DNA from: a virus
DNA length: 30,422 nt
Virus record (IMG/VR): IMGVR_UViG_3300042291_002225
Span: 1-30,422 of that record
Direction: 5' to 3' (one strand)
Below are positions 6,520 through 14,388 of this stretch, piece after piece. Each line of letters begins with the position of its first letter. Within the stretch, counting starts at the first letter, position 1. Below the pieces are notes generated by a model. That model saw only the letters and a program-made list of their open reading frames with translations. It made no database searches and had not been told where the DNA came from. A program made the position numbers and the translations under genes.

Positions 6520-6912
6520 CTACGGGTATTCGTAGGCTGTCTTGCTTCTGATGATTTGGCCGGTTCCGTCCAACTCCATTGAAATCACGCAACCTGTCCA
6601 ACGCTGACCATAGTCGCTGAAGATCGAGTGCAACTTGCTGCTACTGTCGAAGAGCTCGCGGGTGAAATCGTCGGCTTCATCTCCGTTCTCCGGGTTGGTC
6701 AGCCGGTGATGAATCGCGAGAGGTCCGAAACCGGGGAGTCCCGTGACCTTGAGTTCCAGGGTGGCGGCCATCCAGCCGGCCGGGATGCATGCGAGGGCAT
6801 TGTCGAAAACCTGCTGCTTGGCGGCTTGCGACTGCTCGTGGAACTCGAACTGATTGCCAGGGCCCATCGTCGGGGCACCTATACCGGTTACCGGCTCACC
6901 GGACAAGCTCAC
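6520..6912 (-). CDS. Small phage protein between portal and protease, function unknown
   Basis: A 130-residue protein. The GTG start at 6912 overlaps the portal stop by four bases (GTGA); a later ATG (MGPGNQFEF) is an alternative. The sequence contains a short helix (QAAKQQVFDNALACIPAGWM), alternating strands (TLELKVTGLPGFGPLAIHHR, WTGCVISMELDGTGQI) and a helix between them. It faintly recalls YezG/DUF600-type immunity proteins in the 'HHRLTNPENGDE' region, but I do not assign it. The position suggests a head-assembly accessory or a cargo gene inserted into the head operon. Confidence 0.65.
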   Translation of the reverse strand: MSLSGEPVTGIGAPTMGPGNQFEFHEQSQAAKQQVFDNALACIPAGWMAATLELKVTGLPGFGPLAIHHRLTNPENGDEADDFTRELFDSSSKLHSIFSDYGQRWTGCVISMELDGTGQIIRSKTAYEYP

Positions 6913-8351
6913 TTCTCCGCGGAGCGCACCCCACCCGGCAGCAGCGGAACCGCCGAGCCAGCGGACGGCTTCCACAGCATTTCCACCGGCACGCCATGTT
7001 TGGCCGCGGTCTCCAGGATCAGCTTGGCGTCGGCTGCCCGCCGCTCGATCTCCTCGCCGAAGTCGGCACCGAGTTCCTGGAAGTGATCCGACAGCGTCTT
7101 GAGTCCCATCTCCACGTCGGCGCGGTTCTGCTGGGCTTCGCGTCCGGCATCGACGGTCACCCGCTTGGGTGGGACGGAGCTGATCTTCCACCAGCCGGCA
7201 GCGGGCGGCAGGATTCCCCGGCTGATCGCGTCGCCGATGACATAGGCCCACACCGGCCGGATGAGTCGGCGTTCGAGGATCATCTGTCGGAACGAGAAGC
7301 GACGGTCGGCCTTGGCGACGATCAGCCTAACACCCGCGCCGCCGATCTTGCTGGAATCCGCCGCGAACTCGAACGGGATCATCCCGAGCGCGGAATCCCG
7401 CCGCAGGTGTTCCAGGAAGCCGGTGAAGGTGGGCGACGGGCGGTTCGACTGGAAACTGTCGAGAGACTCGTCGGGCTTCAGCGCGATCAGCTTGCCGCCT
7501 ACAATGCGCTGGAGCGTGACCGGATCGCTGCCCTCCCCCGCTCCGGCATGGCCGCCGACCACGAAGTCGCCGTTGTCGTCAATTTCACCCCGCGCCGTCT
7601 TGAGGATGCGGGACACGTCGGCGTTGTCCTTCACCGCGTGCTTCTCCAGCGCCAGCAACTCCATCTCGTCGAGGGCGTGGTTGATGGAATGCTGGATGGT
7701 CGGATGGGAGCGCACTCCGCCCGCCCATTCCGGCTCGTGGATATGGAGGATCGCCTGGGCCGCCAGATCGCGGGCGATGCCGTCATCCTCCAGCACCCGG
7801 TAGAAGATCGGCGCGCCCCAGGCATCGAGGCCGACTCCGTCGATGGTGTCCTTCGACCCGAACTCATCCCCGACGCGGTGGGACTCGATCAGCTGGATCT
7901 TCGGTTCGCCGTCGGCATCGCGGGTCTTGTGGATGAAATACTCGCCGTCGATGTCCATGCCCCGGCAGACGAGCGCCTGGCACTCCTCGAACGAGAAGCG
8001 GCGCGTCACCTCACAGCGGGCCGACCACAGCGCGAAGTGGGCCTCGGCGGCGCGGTTCCAGTCCGGATCGGGCGACTGCGCCTGGACCCGGATGCCGTCG
8101 CCGGTCGAGTAGATCGCCATGTTGGCGACCAGCTCGCGCATGAAGCCGCTGTTCTTGTGAAGGTAGCGAGACTTGCGGACCAGCTCGCTGCGGACGCCGG
8201 GCGTGAGTTCGTTGCGGGCGTCCGTGGGTGCAAACCCCGGAACCAATCCACGGCGAGACGACCAGTTGGCAGCCTCGAACGGCGATCCCCATGCCTTCGG
8301 AACCAAGACGGGCGGCAGCCAGCGCATGGCGATTTGCTTGAGGCTGGTCAT
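6909..8351 (-). CDS. Portal protein (lambda gpB family)
   Basis: A 480-residue protein starting MTSLKQIAMRWLPP at 8351, where ATGA overlaps the preceding gene's stop. Lambda-type portal hallmarks are visible: an early WSSRRGLVPGFAPTDARNEL, RKSRYLHKNSGFMRELV, a central GMDIDGEYFIHKTRDADGEP and LIESHRVGDEFG, HIHEPEWAGGVRSHP, and a late EFAADSSKIGGAGVRLIVAK followed by helices. It forms the dodecameric DNA channel at the capsid vertex and docks terminase and connector. It follows a gpW-like gene and precedes the protease, as in lambda. Confidence 0.9.
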   Translation of the reverse strand: MTSLKQIAMRWLPPVLVPKAWGSPFEAANWSSRRGLVPGFAPTDARNELTPGVRSELVRKSRYLHKNSGFMRELVANMAIYSTGDGIRVQAQSPDPDWNRAAEAHFALWSARCEVTRRFSFEECQALVCRGMDIDGEYFIHKTRDADGEPKIQLIESHRVGDEFGSKDTIDGVGLDAWGAPIFYRVLEDDGIARDLAAQAILHIHEPEWAGGVRSHPTIQHSINHALDEMELLALEKHAVKDNADVSRILKTARGEIDDNGDFVVGGHAGAGEGSDPVTLQRIVGGKLIALKPDESLDSFQSNRPSPTFTGFLEHLRRDSALGMIPFEFAADSSKIGGAGVRLIVAKADRRFSFRQMILERRLIRPVWAYVIGDAISRGILPPAAGWWKISSVPPKRVTVDAGREAQQNRADVEMGLKTLSDHFQELGADFGEEIERRAADAKLILETAAKHGVPVEMLWKPSAGSAVPLLPGGVRSAEK

Positions 8352-8608
8352 TTCGGGAGGTAGCCGGAGATGAACGAGGCAACGGCGATGCGGGGTTTGC
8401 CGTAGGTGGCCGGATCCAGCACCCGGAGCGCGTGGCCGCATTCCTCAAGCACTTGATCGACGGCCATGGTGAACTGCTTGGAGACGGACGTTTCCGCGTC
8501 GTTCCAGTTCATGATGGTCTTGCCCTCCAGCAGCAGCTCTTTCGCCCGCTGCTGGATGGCGAGAACCTCGGAGATCGTGAAGCCGGTGATGAAGAGTCCG
8601 CGGGCCAT
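8348..8608 (-). CDS. Small connector-like protein (gpW position)
   Basis: An 86-residue protein starting at 8608, with GGAAAGGGAAG upstream as ribosome site. The sequence ITGFTISEVLAIQQRAKELL...EGKTIMNWNDAETSVSKQFT has the helix, glycine-lysine turn, strand, helix plan of the lambda gpW head-to-tail joining protein. The gene sits between the lysis genes and the portal, the slot gpW occupies in lambda. Assignment is by size, position and pattern; sequence identity to gpW is low. Confidence 0.6.
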   Translation of the reverse strand: MARGLFITGFTISEVLAIQQRAKELLLEGKTIMNWNDAETSVSKQFTMAVDQVLEECGHALRVLDPATYGKPRIAVASFISGYLPK

Positions 8609-8611
8609 GGG

Positions 8612-9046
8612 TCACTTCCCTTTCCAAGTGGCGTTCCGCCCCCGGGTGTCGATGTGGACGAATCCCGACGACGGATAGAGTCCGAGCCCACCGGTGAACT
8701 TCCCTGCCTTCCGCCATTCGAGGAGCCGGTCATACACACGCTGCGGGCTCACGCCGTCGAAGGCGATGTCCAGCGCCGTGAACTCCAGGTGCTGGCTGAG
8801 CGAGGCTCCGCCGACCGCCCGGTTGTAATCGGGCGAGCGGTAGGAGCTGAGGATGCGGCAGGGTTTGCCGAAGGAAGCACGGAGTTCATCGACCACCCGC
8901 AGCGTCGGCACGATGTTCTTCCATAGCCGCTTCGGCGGCGGGCTGTTTCGCGCCCCGTGTCGCTGCACGGCGAAGTAGGATTCAAACTCGCCAGCGCCAA
9001 AGTGCCGGAACCCTTGGGCCGTGAACCATTCGTTGAACGCGCTCAT
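8612..9046 (-). CDS. Endolysin, M15-type D-Ala-D-Ala carboxypeptidase
   Basis: A 144-residue peptidase M15-like protein. Zinc-site motifs are visible: SQHLEFTALDIAF (His and Asp ligands of the SxHxxxxAxD motif) and GFVHIDTRG near the C-terminus (third ligand). RILSSYRSPDYNRAVGG is the substrate-pocket strand. It would cleave peptidoglycan peptides at lysis. Four nucleotides separate it from the upstream membrane/lipoprotein gene, with which it probably forms the lysis cassette, placed unusually between terminase and portal. Confidence 0.85.
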   Translation of the reverse strand: MSAFNEWFTAQGFRHFGAGEFESYFAVQRHGARNSPPPKRLWKNIVPTLRVVDELRASFGKPCRILSSYRSPDYNRAVGGASLSQHLEFTALDIAFDGVSPQRVYDRLLEWRKAGKFTGGLGLYPSSGFVHIDTRGRNATWKGK

Positions 9047-9049
9047 GGA

Positions 9050-9427
9050 TCACTTGTCGGTGAGAGGTTCGACGACGAGTTCCACGCGGCCGTCGGGCCG
9101 AACGGTGAGCCGCCCGTCCCTGGTGATGAATTCGCCGGTGACGGCAGGCAGCGTGGAGCACGAGCTGAGCAGCGGGAACGTCATCAGCGCCATGGCGAAG
9201 CAGAACAGGCCGATCTTGAACGACTTGTTCGGCTTGCCATCGTCGAAGAGGTCGCCGAGCACGACGACGATTTCCTTGAGTGCGAGCGCAGCCGGCCCGG
9301 CGATGAGCAGGTATTCCGCCTTGCCAGCATCAAGCAGGTTAGCGATGCCGGTGAGATCGAGCGCGGCCAGCGTGGTAAGCCCGGAACCGATGAAGGTGAG
9401 GAAGCGGAGGAAGGTGACGGTCTTCAT
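9050..9427 (-). CDS. Holin-like membrane protein with an internal lipobox
   Basis: A 125-residue protein starting at 9427, where ATGA overlaps the large-terminase stop. The N-terminal half has hydrophobic segments (MKTVTFLRFLTFIGSGLTTL, YLLIAGPAALALKEIVVVLG) as in small holins. The C-terminal half has a second hydrophobic segment (KIGLFCFAMALMTFPLLSSC) ending in a good lipobox, LSSC, followed by a small beta-rich domain, as in outer-membrane spanin lipoproteins. It lies next to the endolysin. Either holin and spanin functions are fused in one chain, or the lipoprotein starts internally at MALMTF. A GTTGAC element lies 17 nt upstream of the main start. Assignment is inferred. Confidence 0.6.
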   Translation of the reverse strand: MKTVTFLRFLTFIGSGLTTLAALDLTGIANLLDAGKAEYLLIAGPAALALKEIVVVLGDLFDDGKPNKSFKIGLFCFAMALMTFPLLSSCSTLPAVTGEFITRDGRLTVRPDGRVELVVEPLTDK

Positions 9428-11250
9428 GACTCCCCGTCCGGAGTGTCAACCGCCGCAGCCATGACGGACTCCCGTCCGACGATCTTGAGCATGGTGGCGG
9501 CCGTGGACTGCATCGACTCCGCGTCGAAGTAGTGGTTCGGCCGCGAGCCGATCTGCTTCCACATCCACTGGCCCTTCTCCTTGATCCGCTGCTCGCTCTC
9601 CAACTGGGCGAGGTAGTCGTCGTCGATGTCGTCGGGGACTTCCCAGGTCGGGCCCCTCGCCGGATCCTGGTTGCGGCGGAGCCGGGCGAGCGTGTCCTTG
9701 ATGTTGAGGTTGCTCCAGTAGTGGACGTGGCAGTGCTGGCGGTGCGAGAGGACCACCTTGCGCCGGGGCGAGTAGAACCGCTGGACGGTTTTGCCGTCGC
9801 GGCCCTTGTGGGCATAGACAGGGCGCCGGTCGCCGATGAGCGCCACCCAGCCGCGCTTGGCGCACTCGCGATAGACGTCGTAGGTCGCATAGCCGGCGTC
9901 GAGGAATACGAGGCTCGGATGCACGCCGAAGCGCTCCTGCAGGACGTCGATGTCGGTGAAGGTCAGGATCCGCTCGTTCCAGACCAGACGGCTCGATCCC
10001 TCCGCCGACCACGAGCGGACCACGGCGAAGAGGTGGTCCATCTGGCAGTCCACCGTGATGAAGCGCAGCGGGATCAAGCCGGTGCGCCCGGGCAGCGGCG
10101 CGGCGAGGATCTTGCCGGTCTTAGGATCGATCGCACCTTCCTCTTCCCAGGTCTCGCCGCGCTTGTAGCCGGATTTGACGATCTCCAGCTTGTAGTCCTC
10201 GACATACTCGCGCCACGGCAGGCCGAGCCGCTTTTGGTAGAACTGCTGGAGCAGCGAAACGTCGCCCTTCCGCGCCGCCGCCTTGGCCCGCAGGTAGAGT
10301 TCGGCGAGCTGCCCCCAGCTCATCGCGCACAGGGCGTTCCAGTGGAAGCCGACATTCTCCTTCGAGGCTTTCGGGTTCTTCGCGACGAAGGCCCCGCTCG
10401 CGTTGAGTTCGCGCCGGGTGCGCTCGCCGTCGTTGAAGTAGTGGTTGCACGACTCGCAGCGCATCGCGGTGGTGCGCCGGACCTCGTCGAAATCCCACTC
10501 GCCGAATTCATCCTTGGCCGACTTGCTCCACTCGACGCATTCCCAACGGAAGGGTTGGCGATGGCCGCATTCCGGGCAGGCGAAGGTCCACTCCCGCTGG
10601 TCGGTCGCCTCGAACTTCCGGTGGGTGTCGTCATCCTCCTCGCCGCCCTGCGACATGAAGATGCACTTGCCGAGCCAGCCGAAGGCGGTGACCCGGGCCT
10701 CGGCCTCCGCCATGTGTCCCTGCGGCCAGCGCCAGGTTTCGTCACCGATCAGCCAGCGGATCGACCGCCGCTGGAGGTTGGTCTTGTTGTGCGCCCCGAG
10801 GATCCAGAGCGTCATGCCGTTGGTAAACTGGATCGCGTTGTTCTTGCGCTTGTGGCGGTGGATGCCGGTGGGCATCAGCCGGGCGACCGGCTGGCACTGG
10901 TCGAAGAGCTTCTGCAGTCGCGACTCGGAATAGTCGCGCGCGTCCTCGTCGGTCTGGTCGAGCCACAAGGCGGGCCCGGGCAGGTTGGAAATGATGTAGC
11001 AGAGCGTGAGCTCCGGCGCGGTGGTCTTGGACGACTGGACCGAGGCGATGATCGAGACCAGGCGGACGCGTGGATCGACCAGCGCTTCCATCACCTCGCG
11101 GATCCACGGCGAGTTTTCCGAACGGAAGCGTCCAGGGTTTGGTGAATACGGGATGCCCTCGATGTGATCCTCGCACCACTCCCATGCCGGCCGCCGGTCG
11201 GGCGGCTGCCAGGCCTCGCGCCAAATCTCCTTCAGGGCCTTCATGCCCAT
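9424..11250 (-). CDS. Terminase large subunit (GpA family)
   Basis: A 608-residue protein (start at 11250, or MKALKE at 11244). ATPase: the Walker A variant ASVQSSKT around residues 69-76 and Walker B WLIGDE at 166-171. A zinc ribbon (CPECGH at 225-230, CESCNHYF at 265-272) lies before the nuclease domain, as in lambda gpA-type terminases. Nuclease-region acidic motifs include ITVDCQMDH and FLDAGYATYDVY. It packages DNA into the procapsid and cuts concatemers. It follows the small subunit with a 21-nt gap that contains GTTGAC. The C-terminal codons overlap the next gene's start region. Confidence 0.93.
   Translation of the reverse strand: MGMKALKEIWREAWQPPDRRPAWEWCEDHIEGIPYSPNPGRFRSENSPWIREVMEALVDPRVRLVSIIASVQSSKTTAPELTLCYIISNLPGPALWLDQTDEDARDYSESRLQKLFDQCQPVARLMPTGIHRHKRKNNAIQFTNGMTLWILGAHNKTNLQRRSIRWLIGDETWRWPQGHMAEAEARVTAFGWLGKCIFMSQGGEEDDDTHRKFEATDQREWTFACPECGHRQPFRWECVEWSKSAKDEFGEWDFDEVRRTTAMRCESCNHYFNDGERTRRELNASGAFVAKNPKASKENVGFHWNALCAMSWGQLAELYLRAKAAARKGDVSLLQQFYQKRLGLPWREYVEDYKLEIVKSGYKRGETWEEEGAIDPKTGKILAAPLPGRTGLIPLRFITVDCQMDHLFAVVRSWSAEGSSRLVWNERILTFTDIDVLQERFGVHPSLVFLDAGYATYDVYRECAKRGWVALIGDRRPVYAHKGRDGKTVQRFYSPRRKVVLSHRQHCHVHYWSNLNIKDTLARLRRNQDPARGPTWEVPDDIDDDYLAQLESEQRIKEKGQWMWKQIGSRPNHYFDAESMQSTAATMLKIVGRESVMAAAVDTPDGES
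9445..9450 (-). promoter_or_regulatory. GTTGAC start-associated element, holin/lipoprotein start
   Basis: GTTGACACTCCGG, 17 nt from the ATG at 9427; it lies within the last codons of the large terminase gene. Confidence 0.5.
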
Positions 11251-11259
11251 GCCGACAAC

Positions 11260-11265
11260 GTCAAC
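11260..11265 (-). promoter_or_regulatory. GTTGAC start-associated element, large terminase start
   Basis: Nine nt from the ATG at 11250, or 15 nt from the ATG at 11244; the other spacings favour 11244 (MKALKE) as the true start. Confidence 0.45.
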
Positions 11266-11271
11266 GCCCCG

Positions 11272-11868
11272 TCAGCCCTCGTGGAGGCAAAGTAGCACCT
11301 CGTCGATGGCGCGGCGGCATTCCCGCTGGATGCCGGTGGCGTCGAGACCCGACAGCACCGGCGGCAATTCCGACTCGAACTTCGCCCGCAGGATGGAGGT
11401 CGCCTGGGCGACCAGGCCGATCCATTCCTCACGGACCTTGGTGAGCGGAACGTATTCGCCCTTCTTCACCGCGATCCTCAGCTCCCGCTCCTCGACTTCC
11501 GCCAACAGTTTGCGGGCCTTCAGCGCCTCCTCGTTGCCGAGCGGCACCTTGCCCACCTTCAAGCCACGGAGCCGGACGAACTCGCGCCAGTCGGCCACCG
11601 GCCAGAGCCCGTTGGACAGCGGCTTGGGAGCGCCCTCCAACTTCTGCCAGGTGTTGAGCGTCCGGCGCGTCACTCCGAGAACCGCCGCGAGTTCCACCAG
11701 GGTCTTGGCGTAGGCCAGCGTTTCCACGCTGCCGGCCGCCCGTGATTCAATGCGCGCCCGCTCGGCCACGGTGAGCGGTTTGCCCGCCGCCACTTTGCGA
11801 ACTACATTTTGAAAATCCGCGTCGAGGATCTTGCCCGCGACATCTGGCGACAGCTCTTTTGGTTCCAC
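11272..11868 (-). CDS. Terminase small subunit (Nu1-like)
   Basis: A 198-residue protein with a GTG start at 11868. It contains a winged-helix-like DNA-binding region (LVELAAVLGVTRRTLNTWQK, then GAPKPLSNGLWPVADWREFV), followed by a long charged helix (EEALKARKLLAEVEERELRI) and a C-terminal helical region, the plan of lambda Nu1-type small terminases. It recognises the packaging site and recruits the large subunit encoded next. TTTTGACACC lies upstream with the last T of the GTTGAC-like hexamer 14 nt from the start codon. Confidence 0.82.
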   Translation of the reverse strand: MEPKELSPDVAGKILDADFQNVVRKVAAGKPLTVAERARIESRAAGSVETLAYAKTLVELAAVLGVTRRTLNTWQKLEGAPKPLSNGLWPVADWREFVRLRGLKVGKVPLGNEEALKARKLLAEVEERELRIAVKKGEYVPLTKVREEWIGLVAQATSILRAKFESELPPVLSGLDATGIQRECRRAIDEVLLCLHEG

Positions 11869-11882
11869 GTAGGCGACGAGGT

Positions 11883-11888
11883 GTCAAA
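11883..11888 (-). promoter_or_regulatory. GTTGAC-like element, small terminase start
   Basis: The minus strand reads TTTTGACACC; the hexamer (TTTGAC) differs from the others in its first base. It is 14 nt from the GTG at 11868. Confidence 0.45.
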
Positions 11889-11960
11889 ACGTGCCGAAGA
11901 CACGGAGCTCAAAGGGGTTGCCCCATCTTCCCTGACCAGGCGGCAAAAGAGGCGATGGTG

Positions 11961-12020
11961 CATAATGTTTGACAGACCGCACAAAATTGCCCATTCGTGT
12001 CCATTCTATCAGACATTATG
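11961..12020 (+). promoter_or_regulatory. hipBA promoter/operator with inverted half-sites
   Basis: CATAATGTTTGACA at 11961-11974 and its near-inverted copy at 12007-12020 (TATCAGACATTATG; 12 of 14 positions agree) flank a short spacer. TTGACA at 11969-11974 within the first site could be a -35 box, with a poor -10 around 11992-11997. HipB-type repressors bind such palindromic half-sites for autorepression. The second site runs into the ATG at 12018. Confidence 0.6.
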
Positions 12021-12344
12021 GGACGAGAAACCAGCACCCTTTTACCCAAGCACGAGCGTCTCCTCGCCGAGTTGGGCGAGAATCTCAGACTGGCGCGGTT
12101 GCGGCGAAAGCTGAGTGCCGAACAGGTCGCGGAGCGGGCGGGTGTCAGTCGTTCGACGCTCCATCTGATGGAAAACGGATCAGCCGGCACTTCGTTGGGC
12201 AAGCTCGTGCAGGTGTTGGCTGTTCTGGGACTGGAGCAAGACCTCTCCGCGGTCGGTATCGACGATGTTCTGGGCCGCAAGCTGGAAGACGCTCGTCTCA
12301 CTGAGACCCGGCGACGGGCACCGAAAAGGAAACTCAAGGAATGA
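12018..12344 (+). CDS. hipB: HipB-like antitoxin, XRE-family repressor
   Basis: A 108-residue protein from the ATG at 12018 (MGRETSTLLPKHERLLAELG). A GTG at 11997 would add seven residues but lies upstream of the probable transcription start. The XRE-type helix-turn-helix is clear: LGENLRLARLRRKLSAEQVA, ERAGVSRSTLHLMENG, TSLGKLVQVLAVLGL. A basic tail (RRRAPKRKLKE) follows. The stop overlaps the hipA start by four bases. It would bind HipA and repress the pair through the inverted repeat at 11961-12020. It is on the opposite strand from the phage structural genes, in keeping with an inserted module. Confidence 0.85.
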   Translation: MGRETSTLLPKHERLLAELGENLRLARLRRKLSAEQVAERAGVSRSTLHLMENGSAGTSLGKLVQVLAVLGLEQDLSAVGIDDVLGRKLEDARLTETRRRAPKRKLKE

Positions 12345-13609
12345 GCAGGGAAATTGAAGTATGGGCCGACTGGCAGGAACTCGGTGCGCCGATCCTGATG
12401 GGTCACCTGCATTCCTCTCTGACCCGGGGGAAGGAGGTGTTTTCTTTCTCCTACGGGGGCGAATGGCTGGCAAGTGGTGCCGCGCGGCAGCTCGATCCCG
12501 ATTTGCGACTTTTCGGTGGACCCCAATATCTGAACTCCGGGGAACGGCCGAACTTCGGGTTGTTTCTGGACTCGTCCCCGGATCGATGGGGACGGCTCCT
12601 CATGCAACGGCGGGAGGCGGCTCTCGCACGCGAAGCCAATCGTCCCGCCCGTCGCCTGCAGGAAACCGATTACCTTCTCGGGGTGCATGATGAGCAGCGC
12701 TCCGGTGCGTTGAGATTCAAGGAGCGCGAAACGGGCGATTCCTGGCTCAACAACGAATCCTCGATGCGGACCCCGCCGTGGACATCCTTGCGGGAACTTG
12801 AACATGCCAGCTGGAAGATCCAGGACGCTTCCGCAAACGATGACCCTCATTATCTCGAATGGCTCAACCTCTTGATCGCGCCGGGTTCGTCGATCGGTGG
12901 AGCACGTCCGAAAGCCGGGGTCAGGGATCCTGATGGCGATCTTTGGATCGCGAAGTTTCCCGGACGCAACGATGCGCGCGACATGGCCGCGTGGGAGATG
13001 CTTACCCACCAACTCGCAATCAAGGCGGGCCTTCGTGTCGCGGAAGCCGAACTGCAACAATTCGGAAGCGGCCATCGGACATTCATGACCCGCCGCTTCG
13101 ACCGGGTGCGGGGGAGCAACGGGACGCAACGAGTCCATTTCGCCTCGGCGATGACCCTGCTCGGGCACAACGATGGAGACGATCATCATGCCGGGGCAAG
13201 CTACTTGGAGATCGTCGAGTTTCTCTCGCGCCAGGGAGCCGCCCCCGTCAGCGATTTTGAGGAACTGTGGAGACGGATCGTTTTCTCCATCGCGGTTCGC
13301 AACACCGATGATCATCTTCGCAACCACGGTTTCCTGCTCACGGATGGCGGATGGCTTCTTTCTCCCGCCTATGATCTGAATCCCGATCCCACCGGCACCG
13401 GACTGAGCCTCAATATCTCGGAAACCGACAATGCGTTGAGCTTTGATCTGGCCATGGAGGTGGCTGCCTACTTCCGGCTCAAGCAACCGGCGGCGGAAGC
13501 AATTCTGCGAGAGGTCAAGGTTGCCGTGGGAACCTGGGAAAAACATGCAGGTGATCTTGGAATCGCGCGCACCGAGCAGGAAATCATGGCGACAGCCTTC
13601 GAAGCCTGA
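12341..13609 (+). CDS. hipA: HipA-family serine/threonine kinase toxin
   Basis: A 422-residue, full-length HipA-type kinase. Visible parts are the N-terminal subdomain (GLFLDSSPDRWGRLLMQRRE), the phosphate loop with an autophosphorylation-type serine (GSSIGGARPKA, residues 182-192), lysine in LWIAKFPG, the catalytic loop NTDDHLRNHGF (321-331) and the metal-binding AYDLNP (343-348). E. coli HipA phosphorylates glutamyl-tRNA synthetase and causes persistence; the target here is unknown. It is coupled to hipB by ATGA overlap. In a prophage it may stabilise the element or defend against other phages. The 35-bp gap after it separates it from the convergent methyltransferase gene. Confidence 0.9.
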   Translation: MSREIEVWADWQELGAPILMGHLHSSLTRGKEVFSFSYGGEWLASGAARQLDPDLRLFGGPQYLNSGERPNFGLFLDSSPDRWGRLLMQRREAALAREANRPARRLQETDYLLGVHDEQRSGALRFKERETGDSWLNNESSMRTPPWTSLRELEHASWKIQDASANDDPHYLEWLNLLIAPGSSIGGARPKAGVRDPDGDLWIAKFPGRNDARDMAAWEMLTHQLAIKAGLRVAEAELQQFGSGHRTFMTRRFDRVRGSNGTQRVHFASAMTLLGHNDGDDHHAGASYLEIVEFLSRQGAAPVSDFEELWRRIVFSIAVRNTDDHLRNHGFLLTDGGWLLSPAYDLNPDPTGTGLSLNISETDNALSFDLAMEVAAYFRLKQPAAEAILREVKVAVGTWEKHAGDLGIARTEQEIMATAFEA

Positions 13610-13644
13610 CCCGAATTCTCGGTTCATCATGATCGGATAGAGAT

Positions 13645-14367
13645 TCATGGCTTCACCGCCACCCATCCGGCGAAGTTCAGGTGCCGCCAGAAGCAATCGA
13701 CCGACGCGAACCCTTCCTGATGGAGGAGTTCCTCGTTCCAGCGGGCGGTGACGGGCACCAGCACGCCTTCCAGCGACATCCGCTTGCGGTCGATCTGGCT
13801 CTCCGAATAGCCGTTCTCCCGCTTGATGTTGAGGAAGAGTTCCACGAACGCCTCGTTGAGCCGAGAGGTGGCACCAAGGATCTTCTCCACCAGGATGAAG
13901 GCCCCGCCTGGTGCCAGCGACTCGAACACCCGGCGGATGATCTGCTGGCGGTACTCGATGGGGGTAAACTGGAGCGTGAGCACCGAGAGCACGAGGCTGG
14001 AGGTCACACCGGGGAACTCGTGCCGCAGGTCGGCAGACTCGATGCTGACGCAGTTGCCGTGCGGGTGGTAGCTGAAGTTCTGGCGGGCCGCCTCGATCAT
14101 CGGCTCGCTGATCTCCAGGCCGATGTAGTCGTTTGCCGCGCCGAAGGTGGAGACGAAGGGCAACAGCGCCTGGCCCCGGGAGCATCCCATGTCGATGATG
14201 GTGGTGCCGGGTTGCACGAAGCGTCGTCCGACCTCGAAGGTCACCATCCGCATCGCGTTGTATTGCGGGATCGACCGCTGGAGCATGTCGTCGAAGACCG
14301 CGGTCACCTCCTGGTCGAACTGCCAGGCACCGCGTGGAACCACCTCGTCGCGTTGGGCTTCACTCAT
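13645..14367 (-). CDS. CmoA-like methyltransferase-fold protein, possible carboxy-SAM synthase
   Basis: A 240-residue class I SAM protein resembling E. coli CmoA along its whole length: WQFDQEVTAVFDDMLQRSIP, RRFVQPGTTIIDMGCSRGQA (SAM loop at 59-65), LTLQFTPIEYRQQII, LAPGGAFILVEK, IKRENGYSESQIDRKR and C-terminal HLNFAGWVAVK. CmoA makes carboxy-S-adenosylmethionine from SAM and prephenate. Arg196, in the QIDRKR segment, aligns by eye with the arginine I recall as Arg199 of E. coli CmoA, which holds the carboxyl group. The normal partner CmoB (tRNA uridine carboxymethylation) is absent. The gene starts 15 nt after a GTTGAC element and follows the HAD gene. A plain methyltransferase remains possible. 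Confidence 0.75.
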   Translation of the reverse strand: MSEAQRDEVVPRGAWQFDQEVTAVFDDMLQRSIPQYNAMRMVTFEVGRRFVQPGTTIIDMGCSRGQALLPFVSTFGAANDYIGLEISEPMIEAARQNFSYHPHGNCVSIESADLRHEFPGVTSSLVLSVLTLQFTPIEYRQQIIRRVFESLAPGGAFILVEKILGATSRLNEAFVELFLNIKRENGYSESQIDRKRMSLEGVLVPVTARWNEELLHQEGFASVDCFWRHLNFAGWVAVKP

Positions 14368-14382
14368 GCCCGCGTGGCGGAT

Positions 14383-14388
14383 GTCAAC
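14383..14388 (-). promoter_or_regulatory. GTTGAC start-associated element, CmoA-like start
   Basis: Fifteen nt from the ATG at 14367. The TGA within the hexamer is the stop codon of the HAD gene. Confidence 0.55.

Noticed and set aside
6789-8363. 524-codon + strand frame opposite the portal gene
   Set aside because: It is the antisense of an unambiguous portal protein; no supporting motif.
9532-11145. 537-codon + strand frame opposite the large terminase
   Set aside because: It shadows a clear terminase gene with ATPase and zinc motifs; the translation is leucine/arginine-rich without recognisable features.
11909-14185. 758-codon minus-strand frame across hipBA
   Set aside because: It runs antisense to the complete hipA and hipB genes and into a frame of the CmoA-like gene; the translation has no domain character.
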